47,973 nucleotides of DNA, from IMG/VR virus record IMGVR_UViG_3300035698_003703, positions 1 to 47,973 of that record; one strand, given 5' to 3'. Made by a program: the position numbers and the translations under genes. Below, in pieces: positions 31,377-39,155 of this stretch. The first letter of the stretch is position 1, and every line of letters starts with the position of its first letter. Below the pieces are notes generated by a model. The model did not search any database. It was not told the DNA's origin and worked only from the letters and a program-made list of their open reading frames with translations. The DNA is from a virus.

Positions 31377-34063
31377 CCGCCACCATCAACCCTGAACTTG
31401 CCGCCGCAGTCGAAGAGTTCACCAACCCGTACTGCAGGGCCAACCAACTCCGAGATCCAAACCACGGTGGGCCGCACGCCTTCTGTCCGTACTCGCAGGA
31501 ACAGTGGGATTTCACCGAGTCGTCAGCTACTGAGGTGTTCTTCGGAGGGGCGGCTGGACCCGGTAAGTCGGTTCTTTTGGTCAACGAGGGTCTCAGGCAA
31601 GTAGACAAAGAAGGGTACACCGCCGTCCTGTTCCGCCGTACATTCGATGAGCTTGCCCAGATCATCGAGATGAGCCACGCGACGTTCCCGGCACTGGGTG
31701 GCGTCTTCACTGGCGGCCCGCCTAGCTGGCGATTCTACGGCCGCGACCAGTCAGCCTCGCCAAACGTGATGCGCGGCAAGAGGCCAATCTCTCAATACGA
31801 CTTCAAGTACTGCGCTCGCGACCAAGACAAGTATCGGTACCAGGGCAAGGCGTACAGCTACATCGCGTGGGATGAACTGACTCAGTACCCCAATATGAGC
31901 GTGTACGACTACCTATTCAGTCGGTGCCGGCCGTTCAAGCAGGATACGGGCATCTTCAGCTACGTGCGATCGGCATCGAATCCAGGCGGGCCGGGACATC
32001 CAGTCAGACAAGGCGAGGTTCTGACTCCGCGTGGATGGCAGGACATCTGGAGCCTTTGGATCGGCGATCCGATAATGACGATCACTGACAAGGGTGAGAT
32101 AGTAGAGACGCACATCGAGCAGCGCCACGTACAGGAAAACGTCAGAAAACTTGTTCAGGTGAACGCTCGTGGTCTCTTTATGGAATGCTCGCCGGACCAC
32201 AGTGTAGCTAAGGTCGGCGGTACCAAACAGAACCGTGACACCAATCACTCACTCATACCATTCAATGAATTGCCTGGGCAGGCTGTGATTCTCCGCTCCG
32301 GTTGGTGGGATGGGGAGCGGGTTGGCCGGTTCGACGTGCCGTACTGTCCGACACGGAAGCGCAAGGTGAAGCAGCCTAAGTCGCTGTGTGGCATGGACTA
32401 CGCTGCTTTGGTTGGCTGGATGCTGGCTGAAGGCTGTACAATCGACCGTGACAAGGCGTTCTTGATAGCGCAGAGCAAGCCGCACGGACGACGCATCCTT
32501 CGCCGTCTACTGGCTTGCTGTGGATTCAAGGTGTCGTGGTCGGATACTCAGGCGACAGTGTACGCAGCCGACTGGTGGGCACACTTCAAGCGGTTGGGTA
32601 AGTCTCGCGAGAAGCACATACCATACAGGCTCAAACAAGCTGTGCCAATGGAGTTACACGCGCTACTGATGGCCTTGATGGAGGGCGACGGGCATTGGAC
32701 GCGACGTGGACTGTCGGGCGAGTATTACACCATCAGCAAGCAGTTGGCTGACGATGTGTGCGAGGTGGCGTTCAAGCTCGGGTATGTGGTGCATCTGTCG
32801 AGCAGACAACGGAAGAACAGGCGTGGACTGTCGTACTGTGTGTCGTTCAAGAAGGTGAAGTCTGGCGGCACGGAGCTTCTGACCGGCCAGCACAAATACA
32901 ACGTCAAGACGGAGACCAAACGACGCTCTGACATTCAGACGGTGCCAAACTCCGACCAAACCATCTGCCTGGGAGTGCCTGAGACTCACGCCATGATCAT
33001 CCGGCAGCAGGGCTCTGTGTGGGTATCGGGCAATTCATGGGTCAAGGAACGGTTCATCGAAGGGCGGGTGCCAGGCCAGCAGTATGTGGAGATTGCCGAA
33101 GATCCGGTCAGCGGCAAACAACTCAAGTATACTCGGCAGTACATCCCAGCAACGCTCGACAGCAACGACATCCTGATGAACAACAGCAACTACGAGCTGA
33201 TGCTGCTGATCGAGTCAGACCCAGAGATACGGAAGGCTTTGCGGCACGGCGACTGGGACATCATCGCCGGTATCATGTTCTCGGAACTCCGCGAGAACAT
33301 CCACAAGGTAGAGGCCAGGCCGCCACTTAGCTGGACATCCAAAGAGGTCGCGGTCGATTATGGGTACGGCAACTTCACGCACGCGCTCTGGATCGAGACA
33401 ACCACCGGGGTAGAGGACCGTCCGCGTTCCACGGTATATCGTGAATTGGTGATCAAGGGTATCCCGCCACCGCTGATAGCTCAGATGATCACTGAGATGA
33501 CCCCACCGGCCGAGAAGATCAGCAAGATGACATGGGACACCAACGCATTCGCGACACACGACGGCGGACCGGATCCGATAGAGCAGATGATGTCTCGGTT
33601 CAGGGCAGACGGGAAGGAACACGACCGCAAATGGCCTATCGTTGGTGCCGTGAAGGGCGCAGGATCGCGTCAGAGGGGCTGGAAGCTCCTACACACGTAC
33701 TTCTTCGCCAAACGGGCTGGAGGGCCGCTGGCGACGGTTATGGACAACTGTCCGGTACTGTGGCGGCAGTTGACTAGCCTGATACGTGGGATTGAGCCGC
33801 ATGACGTTGAGGATCTCGAGCCGCACCAGGTGGATCACGGCGCTGATGCATTCCGGTACTGGGCACAGGGTAGGCCTCACCTGGCGGATATGACACCGGA
33901 CGAGTTGATTCTAACCGACCCAGACTTCAACTATCAGGACGAGCCGAGAACGCACAAGGCCCGTCAGATCGAGCGGGCACGGCAGGAGAAGAAGGCTGGC
34001 TTCCCGGCTGTGCGCGTTGGACAGGGACCAAAGAAGAAACCGAAACGCAACAGACCATTTTAA
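31373..34063 (+). CDS. terL: Terminase large subunit containing an intein
   Basis: 896 residues from GTG 31373 (GTGA overlap). ATPase: Walker A GGAAGPGKS (58-66), Walker B YIAWDE (163-168), coupling motif SNPGGPGH (202-209). Nuclease: AVDYG with Asp662, TWDTNAF, and VDHGADAF with Asp821 and Asp825 (RNase H-like acidic site). Between His209 and Ser555 lies a 345-residue intein, at the conserved site where most TerL proteins read GGPGH-x-WV. Spliced, the enzyme would be about 551 residues, the usual size. It drives DNA packaging into proheads and cuts the concatemer. Confidence 0.92.
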   Translation: MTATINPELAAAVEEFTNPYCRANQLRDPNHGGPHAFCPYSQEQWDFTESSATEVFFGGAAGPGKSVLLVNEGLRQVDKEGYTAVLFRRTFDELAQIIEMSHATFPALGGVFTGGPPSWRFYGRDQSASPNVMRGKRPISQYDFKYCARDQDKYRYQGKAYSYIAWDELTQYPNMSVYDYLFSRCRPFKQDTGIFSYVRSASNPGGPGHPVRQGEVLTPRGWQDIWSLWIGDPIMTITDKGEIVETHIEQRHVQENVRKLVQVNARGLFMECSPDHSVAKVGGTKQNRDTNHSLIPFNELPGQAVILRSGWWDGERVGRFDVPYCPTRKRKVKQPKSLCGMDYAALVGWMLAEGCTIDRDKAFLIAQSKPHGRRILRRLLACCGFKVSWSDTQATVYAADWWAHFKRLGKSREKHIPYRLKQAVPMELHALLMALMEGDGHWTRRGLSGEYYTISKQLADDVCEVAFKLGYVVHLSSRQRKNRRGLSYCVSFKKVKSGGTELLTGQHKYNVKTETKRRSDIQTVPNSDQTICLGVPETHAMIIRQQGSVWVSGNSWVKERFIEGRVPGQQYVEIAEDPVSGKQLKYTRQYIPATLDSNDILMNNSNYELMLLIESDPEIRKALRHGDWDIIAGIMFSELRENIHKVEARPPLSWTSKEVAVDYGYGNFTHALWIETTTGVEDRPRSTVYRELVIKGIPPPLIAQMITEMTPPAEKISKMTWDTNAFATHDGGPDPIEQMMSRFRADGKEHDRKWPIVGAVKGAGSRQRGWKLLHTYFFAKRAGGPLATVMDNCPVLWRQLTSLIRGIEPHDVEDLEPHQVDHGADAFRYWAQGRPHLADMTPDELILTDPDFNYQDEPRTHKARQIERARQEKKAGFPAVRVGQGPKKKPKRNRPF
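32000..33034 (+). other. TerL intein with LAGLIDADG homing endonuclease
   Basis: Residues Pro210 to Asn554 of TerL. The N-terminal splicing part begins PVRQGEVLTPRGWQDIWSLW, and a block B-like ECSPDH (271-276) carries the conserved His. Two LAGLIDADG motifs: LVGWMLAEG (346-354) and LMALMEGDG (432-440). A block F-like VPETHAMIIRQQG follows Cys532, and the C-terminus is VSGN (Asn554) followed by extein Ser555. The first residue is Pro, not Cys or Ser, so the N-terminal shift of standard splicing is not possible as read. The frame is fully open, so the element may be active. Confidence 0.9.
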
Positions 34064-34072
34064 GGAGGGGAT

Positions 34073-34393
34073 ATGAAACGAGGATACCTGTGGCTTGATT
34101 GGGTGGAGTTGGGGTGTAGGGGGTGGGATCTGGAGCCCGAAGGCGCTGCGTTGGACGGTGAAGATCAAGAACGGTGCCATCCTGGCTGCTACGCCCACTT
34201 GGACAGGACTACATTGCAACTCCTACTGCACGGTTGTCGAGAATGGCAGGCCAAGGTCTCTAATGATCTTTTGGCTGCGGGTTTGTTTGTGGCAGTCTCA
34301 GACAGGGAACCTTGGGTGCGCTGGACCCTCGGCAATGAAGGGCCGGAACTCGAAACGACATTCACGGCGAGTACGCAGTTGGTGGCACGATGA
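34073..34393 (+). CDS. Hypothetical protein after terL
   Basis: 106 residues; AAGGAGGGGAT lies directly before ATG 34073. Trp- and Cys-containing, mixed alpha/beta (LDWVELGCRGWDLEPEG, RTTLQLLLHGCREWQAKV). No family recognised. The stop overlaps the next small gene (ATGA). Confidence 0.55.
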   Translation: MKRGYLWLDWVELGCRGWDLEPEGAALDGEDQERCHPGCYAHLDRTTLQLLLHGCREWQAKVSNDLLAAGLFVAVSDREPWVRWTLGNEGPELETTFTASTQLVAR

Positions 34394-34488
34394 CCACCGG
34401 TACGCTGGACGGCTGGGTCTGGGCAATCATCACCGCGTGTCTCTTCTGCTGGCTGATCCATCAATTCACCATGAGGAGGGGGATATGA
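34390..34488 (+). CDS. 32-residue membrane microprotein
   Basis: ATG 34390 and stop 34488 are both coupled by ATGA overlaps. One transmembrane segment, WVWAIITACLFCWLI, with a basic C-terminus (TMRRGI). Role unknown. Confidence 0.6.
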   Translation: MTTGTLDGWVWAIITACLFCWLIHQFTMRRGI

Positions 34489-34646
34489 TACGTAAGGCTT
34501 GGTGGCGTCATTGGCACCGGAAGAAGCGCCGGATAGATGACGTAACTCTATGGAAGATGGCCTCTTGGCTCACCTACTGGACGCAGTTCGACATCGATCT
34601 ACCACTGGATGCGCGATGGCCCTCTAGTTGGGGATTGCAGTCATGA
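34485..34646 (+). CDS. Trp-rich basic small protein
   Basis: 53 residues from ATG 34485 preceded by GAGGAGGGGGAT, a strong ribosome site. Opens MIRKAWWRHWHRKKRRIDD, then a Trp/Leu-rich part. The upstream frame from 34095 is a shadow of the preceding genes. Possible membrane-surface protein, based on charge and Trp content. Confidence 0.55.
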   Translation: MIRKAWWRHWHRKKRRIDDVTLWKMASWLTYWTQFDIDLPLDARWPSSWGLQS

Positions 34647-34969
34647 CCCCCACAACAGTCCTAGGGCTACTGCTACCGTTCATGCTGGTAGTAGGGTTCG
34701 TGTCTGGCTGGTGTCTCGGTTGGCTGCGAGGCAACCTCGGCTTCCCGCTGGGTCGCGGCATCAAACCACCAAAGAAGGTAGCCGAGATCAGCCCTGAAGA
34801 GATGGAAACCCTTGCACAGCAACGACAAGAGCGGTCGATCGAGGACCAACGGGAGAAGGTGGAGGCGCAGGTAGCCGAGAGGTATAGCGACCTACCAAAG
34901 CCCCTGCAAGATGCGACCGTTCATGAGATCATGGCGAAAGGCAAGGAGTTGTTCCCCCACAAGGCTTGA
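34643..34969 (+). CDS. Membrane-anchored helical protein
   Basis: 108 residues from ATG 34643 (ATGA overlap). An N-terminal transmembrane segment (TVLGLLLPFMLVVGFVSGWC) is followed by a charged helix (EISPEEMETLAQQRQERS) and a basic end. The stop codon overlaps the -35 box of the downstream promoter. Role unknown. Confidence 0.6.
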   Translation: MTPTTVLGLLLPFMLVVGFVSGWCLGWLRGNLGFPLGRGIKPPKKVAEISPEEMETLAQQRQERSIEDQREKVEAQVAERYSDLPKPLQDATVHEIMAKGKELFPHKA

Positions 34970-34995
34970 CTCTTTGGTTCGCTTTGGTGTATAGA
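34966..34995 (+). promoter_or_regulatory. Promoter of structural gene cluster
   Basis: -35 TTGACT (34966-34971), 18-bp spacer, -10 TATAGA (34990-34995). The -35 overlaps the stop of the previous gene. The next gene starts at 35121, leaving a 5' leader of about 120 bases. Confidence 0.7.
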
Positions 34996-35040
34996 TATTA
35001 GACGTTCGATTCTTATACGTTTAGATATCGTACACCAAAG
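34982..35040. promoter_or_regulatory. Inverted repeat overlapping the structural promoter
   Basis: CTTTGGTGTA (34982-34991) and TACACCAAAG (35031-35040) are perfect 10-bp inverted arms separated by a 39-bp AT-rich segment. The left arm covers part of the spacer and reaches the -10 box. Either a protein operator pair or a leader-RNA stem-loop. Confidence 0.65.
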
Positions 35041-35120
35041 GCGGACAAATGACCGTCCATCGAGTACATGTTGTTCTTCCCCCCGTAAGAATCTCTATTC
35101 CATTGGCATCGAGGTAGGAT

Positions 35121-35495
35121 ATGGCGAGACCATACACGTTCACGTCAGCATCGACTGATCTGGCGACGACAAACGACTACGTTGACATCCCGATCGGCAA
35201 CGAGCTTGACGGATACGGCGTCTACCTCCTGACCACCTCGTCAGGCCCGATCTCAGTCAACTGGAAGAACACCGGGGACGAGACGATCAACAGCAGGGTG
35301 CTTGGCAGTAACGACAAGGACGCTGCCGATGCTGATTGGCACGTGGTTGGCGCGGTGGCGACCATCGCCACTGGCGTGATGCGTCACTACGAGGAACCGA
35401 TAGCGTACTACCAGTTCTACAAGTTCCAGCATGAGGCGCTGGTTGATGACACCCATGGAGCTTCTGAACTCAAGGGCAGACACTCCAGAGTATGA
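35121..35495 (+). CDS. Hypothetical virion protein
   Basis: 124 residues, GGTAGGAT upstream of ATG. Beta-rich (RPYTFTSASTDLATTNDYVD, GVYLLTTSSGPISVNWKNTG) with the look of a small decoration or head protein. First gene after the structural promoter. Confidence 0.5.
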   Translation: MARPYTFTSASTDLATTNDYVDIPIGNELDGYGVYLLTTSSGPISVNWKNTGDETINSRVLGSNDKDAADADWHVVGAVATIATGVMRHYEEPIAYYQFYKFQHEALVDDTHGASELKGRHSRV

Positions 35496-35544
35496 TGGCA
35501 ACTCTGGGCATTCGCAGGAGTGGCCCCTTTGCGTTGGAGGAAAT

Positions 35545-35799
35545 ATGAACCAGGGTATTACAAACTGGAAACCCGACACGTTCCTCGAAAGTCTAGACCC
35601 GAATAGGGTCCAGGTGGTCGAGGTTCATTGCCCGTATTGCTTGGTCGGTATTGCAACCACTACGGTGACAGGTCCCTCCGTCATTACGGTAGGGACACAA
35701 CAGACAATCGACATGCGGCCGAAGAAGTGTGACCAGTGCAAACGGGATTTCCGCATAGGCTACCGGCAGCAATTTGTCGGTATACAGATGGAGGATTGA
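35545..35799 (+). CDS. Zinc-ribbon-like small protein
   Basis: 84 residues from ATG 35545 preceded by TTGGAGGAAAT. CPYC (about 29-32) and CDQC (about 63-66) pairs suggest one zinc site. No family name assigned; it may help head assembly or regulate late expression. Confidence 0.6.
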   Translation: MNQGITNWKPDTFLESLDPNRVQVVEVHCPYCLVGIATTTVTGPSVITVGTQQTIDMRPKKCDQCKRDFRIGYRQQFVGIQMED

Positions 35800-35803
35800 A
35801 ACG

Positions 35804-36055
35804 ATGGCAGCAAGAACGCTCGAGGACGCGATGGGCAAGCGGCAAGGTGCGTCGTATATCGCACACCTCAAGGAACACCGTAAGAGAATCGTACTGTGTT
35901 ACGAAAGGGTGAAAGGGAAGGTCAAGAAGTCATGGCGTCCATTCCAAGCCAACAAGGGTGCCGGCAGGAGATTAGCAGAGTACGATGCCACGCTAGAGCG
36001 GTATGATCGCGAGTTGAAGGTGTGGGCTATACTCCACCCAAAGACGGAGGGTTAG
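35804..36055 (+). CDS. Basic helical hypothetical protein
   Basis: 83 residues from ATG 35804, GGAGG upstream with slightly long spacing. Lys/Arg-rich (KRIVLCYERVKGKVKKSW) and helical. DNA binding or a packaging aid is possible from charge alone. Confidence 0.5.
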   Translation: MAARTLEDAMGKRQGASYIAHLKEHRKRIVLCYERVKGKVKKSWRPFQANKGAGRRLAEYDATLERYDRELKVWAILHPKTEG

Positions 36056-36058
36056 ACA

Positions 36059-36514
36059 ATGGCTTCGGATCTCTGGAGACGATACAACAAATTCCCCGAG
36101 TACATGGGTGACGGCACGATCGATATGGACACCGACACCTTCAATATGGCGCTGTATCTGTCCACCTCAGATTGCGCCACCCTGACGGAAACCACATATC
36201 CATCCACCAATGAACACGCCAGCGCCAACGGGTACACCACCAAAGGGAGTCCGCTCGCTTCGGTGACGTGGGTGGAGGCTGCGGGCACTATCACGTTCGA
36301 TTCGGCGGACGAAGTGTTCACGGCAGCAGCAGGGTCGATTGTGGCACGGTTCGCTCAAATCTTTTCGGACACTGCCGCCGGTGATCAGTTGGTAGCGTAT
36401 AACCTCATGGACAACGCACCAGCCGACATGACCGCGACTGACACGAACACACTCACGATTGCCATGAATGCGTCAGGAATTCTAACTGTGAGTGGTGGGC
36501 AGGCGGCTTCATAA
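36059..36514 (+). CDS. Virion structural protein (decoration-type)
   Basis: 151 residues. MASDLWRRYNKFPEYMGDGT, then IDMDTDTFNMALYLSTSDC, is a pattern (DTF-x-ALYLSTS) seen in structural proteins of many environmental phages. The remainder is beta-rich with a Thr/Ala-rich C-terminus. Probably a capsid or head-fibre component; the precise site is unknown. Confidence 0.55.
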   Translation: MASDLWRRYNKFPEYMGDGTIDMDTDTFNMALYLSTSDCATLTETTYPSTNEHASANGYTTKGSPLASVTWVEAAGTITFDSADEVFTAAAGSIVARFAQIFSDTAAGDQLVAYNLMDNAPADMTATDTNTLTIAMNASGILTVSGGQAAS

Positions 36515-36585
36515 CGGCGGCGGCCACGACTTATTATGTGGATGCTGCGGGTTAGTGAATGTTCACGACAAAGGAGTAGGGAATT

Positions 36586-36816
36586 ATGGGAGTAGTAATC
36601 GAAGGCAGACGAAACGTGTCGGTGAATGAATTACACAATGTCGGTCAAGCGATTGAGTCCACTATCAGTCAATTGAACTCGATCAAGTCAAGAGGTGCAA
36701 ACCTCATTCCCTTGTTCGCCGACCGTGACGTGTTCACACAAGCAGAGGGCAACGAGGCTTCCGCTCAGATCACCGCGCTACGGCAATCCATTCGGGACTT
36801 CGCGGCAACGTACTAA
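36586..36816 (+). CDS. Small hypothetical structural-region protein
   Basis: 76 residues; AAAGGAGTAGGGAATT precedes the start. Helical (VNELHNVGQAIESTISQLNS) and ending ALRQSIRDFAATY. No motif. It precedes the repeat-rich gene by four bases. Confidence 0.55.
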   Translation: MGVVIEGRRNVSVNELHNVGQAIESTISQLNSIKSRGANLIPLFADRDVFTQAEGNEASAQITALRQSIRDFAATY

Positions 36817-36819
36817 GCT

Positions 36820-38439
36820 ATGGCTGTTGCCTACGTAGGGTTTGAGAGTCGGTACGACGGGGATTCCGTTGGTTCCCTGACATTAGCTGACTTCACACTT
36901 AGCGGTGGTAGTGATCGCAAGATCGTGGTCTCGGCTGTGAGTGAAGATAACACTGCGTCTGGTGATGGCGTTGTTACCGGCGTGACGCTTAACAGTGTCG
37001 CCTTAACCAAAATCCTTGAGTACTGCGAGTTGGGCGTCTCGGCGTCTGGTCGCAACTATTGCTCTACGTGGGAGATCAGTGAGGCAGATTTACCGAGCGC
37101 AGGTGATTACGATGTCGTTGTCACCTTTACGGGAGCGTCAGTCTACAGGGCGGGCATGTATGTAGTAGAGGCTACAGGAGTGGCGTCTGGTGCGCCGGAC
37201 CATTCAGTGGGTGCAGGCAATGCCGACGCTGACGGAACCGACGTGAATGTAGAACTGATCCCCACACAAAACGGCTCACTTCTTCTTTGTTTTGGGATCT
37301 GTTCCTCGACCGGGGGGGATCAGCTTACACCGAATACGAGCGACTACGCAGCGGTGGAGCGGGACGAGATGACGCTGATAACCGGTTCAGTGAAAGCTCA
37401 CGCTGCGTTTAGTACGTTTATTCAGACGACGGCAGCACAGGTTACTGCCGGGTGGTCAATGACTAGCGGTGATCGCAAGGCAATGGTTGCGATGGCGATT
37501 GGACTGCCCAGTGCTGGTGGCGTTACAGCGGAGCCGGGAGTCGCGCCGATTGCGATCACTGGCCCCGCTCCTACCGTCACGACCACCGCGAACGTAACAG
37601 CTGCGCCTGGCGTAGCTCCTGTGGTTATTGCAGGACTAGCCCCAACAGTTACCGCATCCGATCATAAGACAGCCGAGCCGGGAGTCTCCCCGGTCGCGAT
37701 CACTGGACTCGCTCCTACTGTCTCTGTGACTGAGAATGTAACCGCCGAGCCGGGAGTCGCACCGATTGCGATCACGGGACTTGCGCCTACTGTAGCGGCC
37801 ACGGCGAACGTCACCGCCGAGCCGGGTGTGGCCGCAGTAGTATTCACTGGCCTAGCCCCGACAGTCACAACCGGCGCTCATGTTACCGCAACGCCAGGCA
37901 CAGCGCATGTCGTATTAACAGGGTTCGCCCCTACTGTATCGGTCACTGAGAATGTCATAACGGCGCCGGGCGTGGCTCCCATTGCGATCACTGGACTCGC
38001 GCCCACGGTAGCTGTGACTGAGAATGTAACCGCCGAGCCAGGTGTCGCACCGATCGTGATCACCGGTCTTGCGCCTACCGTCACGACCACGGCGAACGTC
38101 ACAGCTGCACCGGGCGTAGCTCCCATTGTGATCACAGGGCTTGCGCCCTCGGTAGCTGTCACGTCTGGAGTCACAGCTGCGCCGGGCGTGGCTCCCATTG
38201 CGATCACCTGTTACGCTCCCACCGTCACGACCACGGCGAACGTACTCGCCGAGCCCGGAGTGGCCGCAGTAGTATTCACTGGCCTAGCTCCAACAGTCAC
38301 AACTGGTGCTCACGTTACCGCAACACCAGGCACAGCGCAGATCGTATTCACGGGGTTTGCCCCAACGGTATCGACCGTCGCCAGCGTCCCGTTACCACTA
38401 ATGCAACTGGCACACGATTACCATAGGAGCGTAGCATGA
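36820..38439 (+). CDS. Repeat-rich head fibre/decoration protein
   Basis: 539 residues. The N-terminal domain (about 1-234) is beta-rich (DFTLSGGSDRKIVVSAVS, GVTLNSVALTKILEYC). Residues 235-522 are twelve tandem 24-residue repeats of the form VTAEPGVAPIAITGLAPTVT, typical of surface-exposed beta-repeat or fibre shafts. The last 17 residues are distinct. Probably a capsid- or tail-attached fibre that binds surfaces. Repeats 5-6 and 11-12 are nearly identical pairs, showing internal duplication. Repeat number may vary between strains. Confidence 0.7.
   Translation: MAVAYVGFESRYDGDSVGSLTLADFTLSGGSDRKIVVSAVSEDNTASGDGVVTGVTLNSVALTKILEYCELGVSASGRNYCSTWEISEADLPSAGDYDVVVTFTGASVYRAGMYVVEATGVASGAPDHSVGAGNADADGTDVNVELIPTQNGSLLLCFGICSSTGGDQLTPNTSDYAAVERDEMTLITGSVKAHAAFSTFIQTTAAQVTAGWSMTSGDRKAMVAMAIGLPSAGGVTAEPGVAPIAITGPAPTVTTTANVTAAPGVAPVVIAGLAPTVTASDHKTAEPGVSPVAITGLAPTVSVTENVTAEPGVAPIAITGLAPTVAATANVTAEPGVAAVVFTGLAPTVTTGAHVTATPGTAHVVLTGFAPTVSVTENVITAPGVAPIAITGLAPTVAVTENVTAEPGVAPIVITGLAPTVTTTANVTAAPGVAPIVITGLAPSVAVTSGVTAAPGVAPIAITCYAPTVTTTANVLAEPGVAAVVFTGLAPTVTTGAHVTATPGTAQIVFTGFAPTVSTVASVPLPLMQLAHDYHRSVA
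37522..38385 (+). repeat. Twelve tandem 72-bp repeats
   Basis: In-frame 72-bp units encode 24 residues each, with consensus V-T-A-x-P-G-V-A-P-I-x-I-T-G-L-A-P-T-V. Units 5-6 and 11-12 form a near-identical higher-order pair. Repeats are diverged at the third codon position, arguing for old expansion plus later pair duplication. Confidence 0.9.
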
Positions 38440-39014
38440 TAGTCCCTAAGGGCTCCACGAACGTGAGCGCCTATTTCTACATTGTTGGCGACTCGGGCCA
38501 TGCGACTCCTGGTGAGCCGGTAACGGGATTGCTGTTCAGCGACATCGAGACGGGTGGTTCGGCCAGTTACGTGCGGCAGGGTGCTGCTCGGGCTGACCTG
38601 GAACTAATCACGTTGGCTTCGGCTGCGGCTGCACATGCTGACGGCGGGTTCATCTTAGTGGACGACACCAACATGCCAGGGCTCTATCGGTGTGACTTCC
38701 CAGACGCTGCGTTCGCCACTGCCGTGGATGAGGTCAATCTACAGATCGTGATAGCTGCTGCGAATAACGCACTGGCTGCACCGATCAGGGTGGCGCTCAC
38801 AGACCTGCTCTGGGACGAGGTTGTAGTTGGCACCACGACCGCACGGGAGTTGATGAGAGGCTGGGCTGCGGCGTTGCTCGGCACGGCAAGTGGGATGGGA
38901 ACGGATAACGGCATCTTCCGCGACATTGCAGACAGTATGGATGTGATTACCGTGACGCAGGACGAGGACGGCAACCGCTCGGTAGTAACCCTTGACCTGG
39001 ACGATACGCCATAA
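38436..39014 (+). CDS. Phage structural protein (IVPKGSTNVSAYF type)
   Basis: 192 residues; ATGA overlap with the repeat gene. MIVPKGSTNVSAYFYIVGDS, then GEPVTGLLFSDIETGG, is the opening of a family of phage neck/head-fibre proteins found in many environmental genomes. The C-terminus (VITVTQDEDGNRSVVTLDLD) is beta-rich. Location in the particle is not known. Confidence 0.6.
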   Translation: MIVPKGSTNVSAYFYIVGDSGHATPGEPVTGLLFSDIETGGSASYVRQGAARADLELITLASAAAAHADGGFILVDDTNMPGLYRCDFPDAAFATAVDEVNLQIVIAAANNALAAPIRVALTDLLWDEVVVGTTTARELMRGWAAALLGTASGMGTDNGIFRDIADSMDVITVTQDEDGNRSVVTLDLDDTP

Positions 39015-39145
39015 TGTTCGGCAGATACTTTGGAGCGCGGTATTTCGCGCCACGGTATTTCAGCACCGGCAATGTGGGTGGCGGCGGTACCAATCCAAAT
39101 CGCACACGCGGCCGCGCATTACATACACTCTTCGCTTCGAGGTAG
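39014..39145 (+). CDS. 43-residue RYF-repeat microprotein
   Basis: ATG 39014 overlaps the previous stop (TAATG). MFGRYFGARYFAPRYFSTGN carries three RYF units, a very short protein type that recurs next to structural genes in phage genomes. No function known. It ends ten bases before the portal start. Confidence 0.7.
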   Translation: MFGRYFGARYFAPRYFSTGNVGGGGTNPNRTRGRALHTLFASR

Positions 39146-39155
39146 AACTGGTCTG

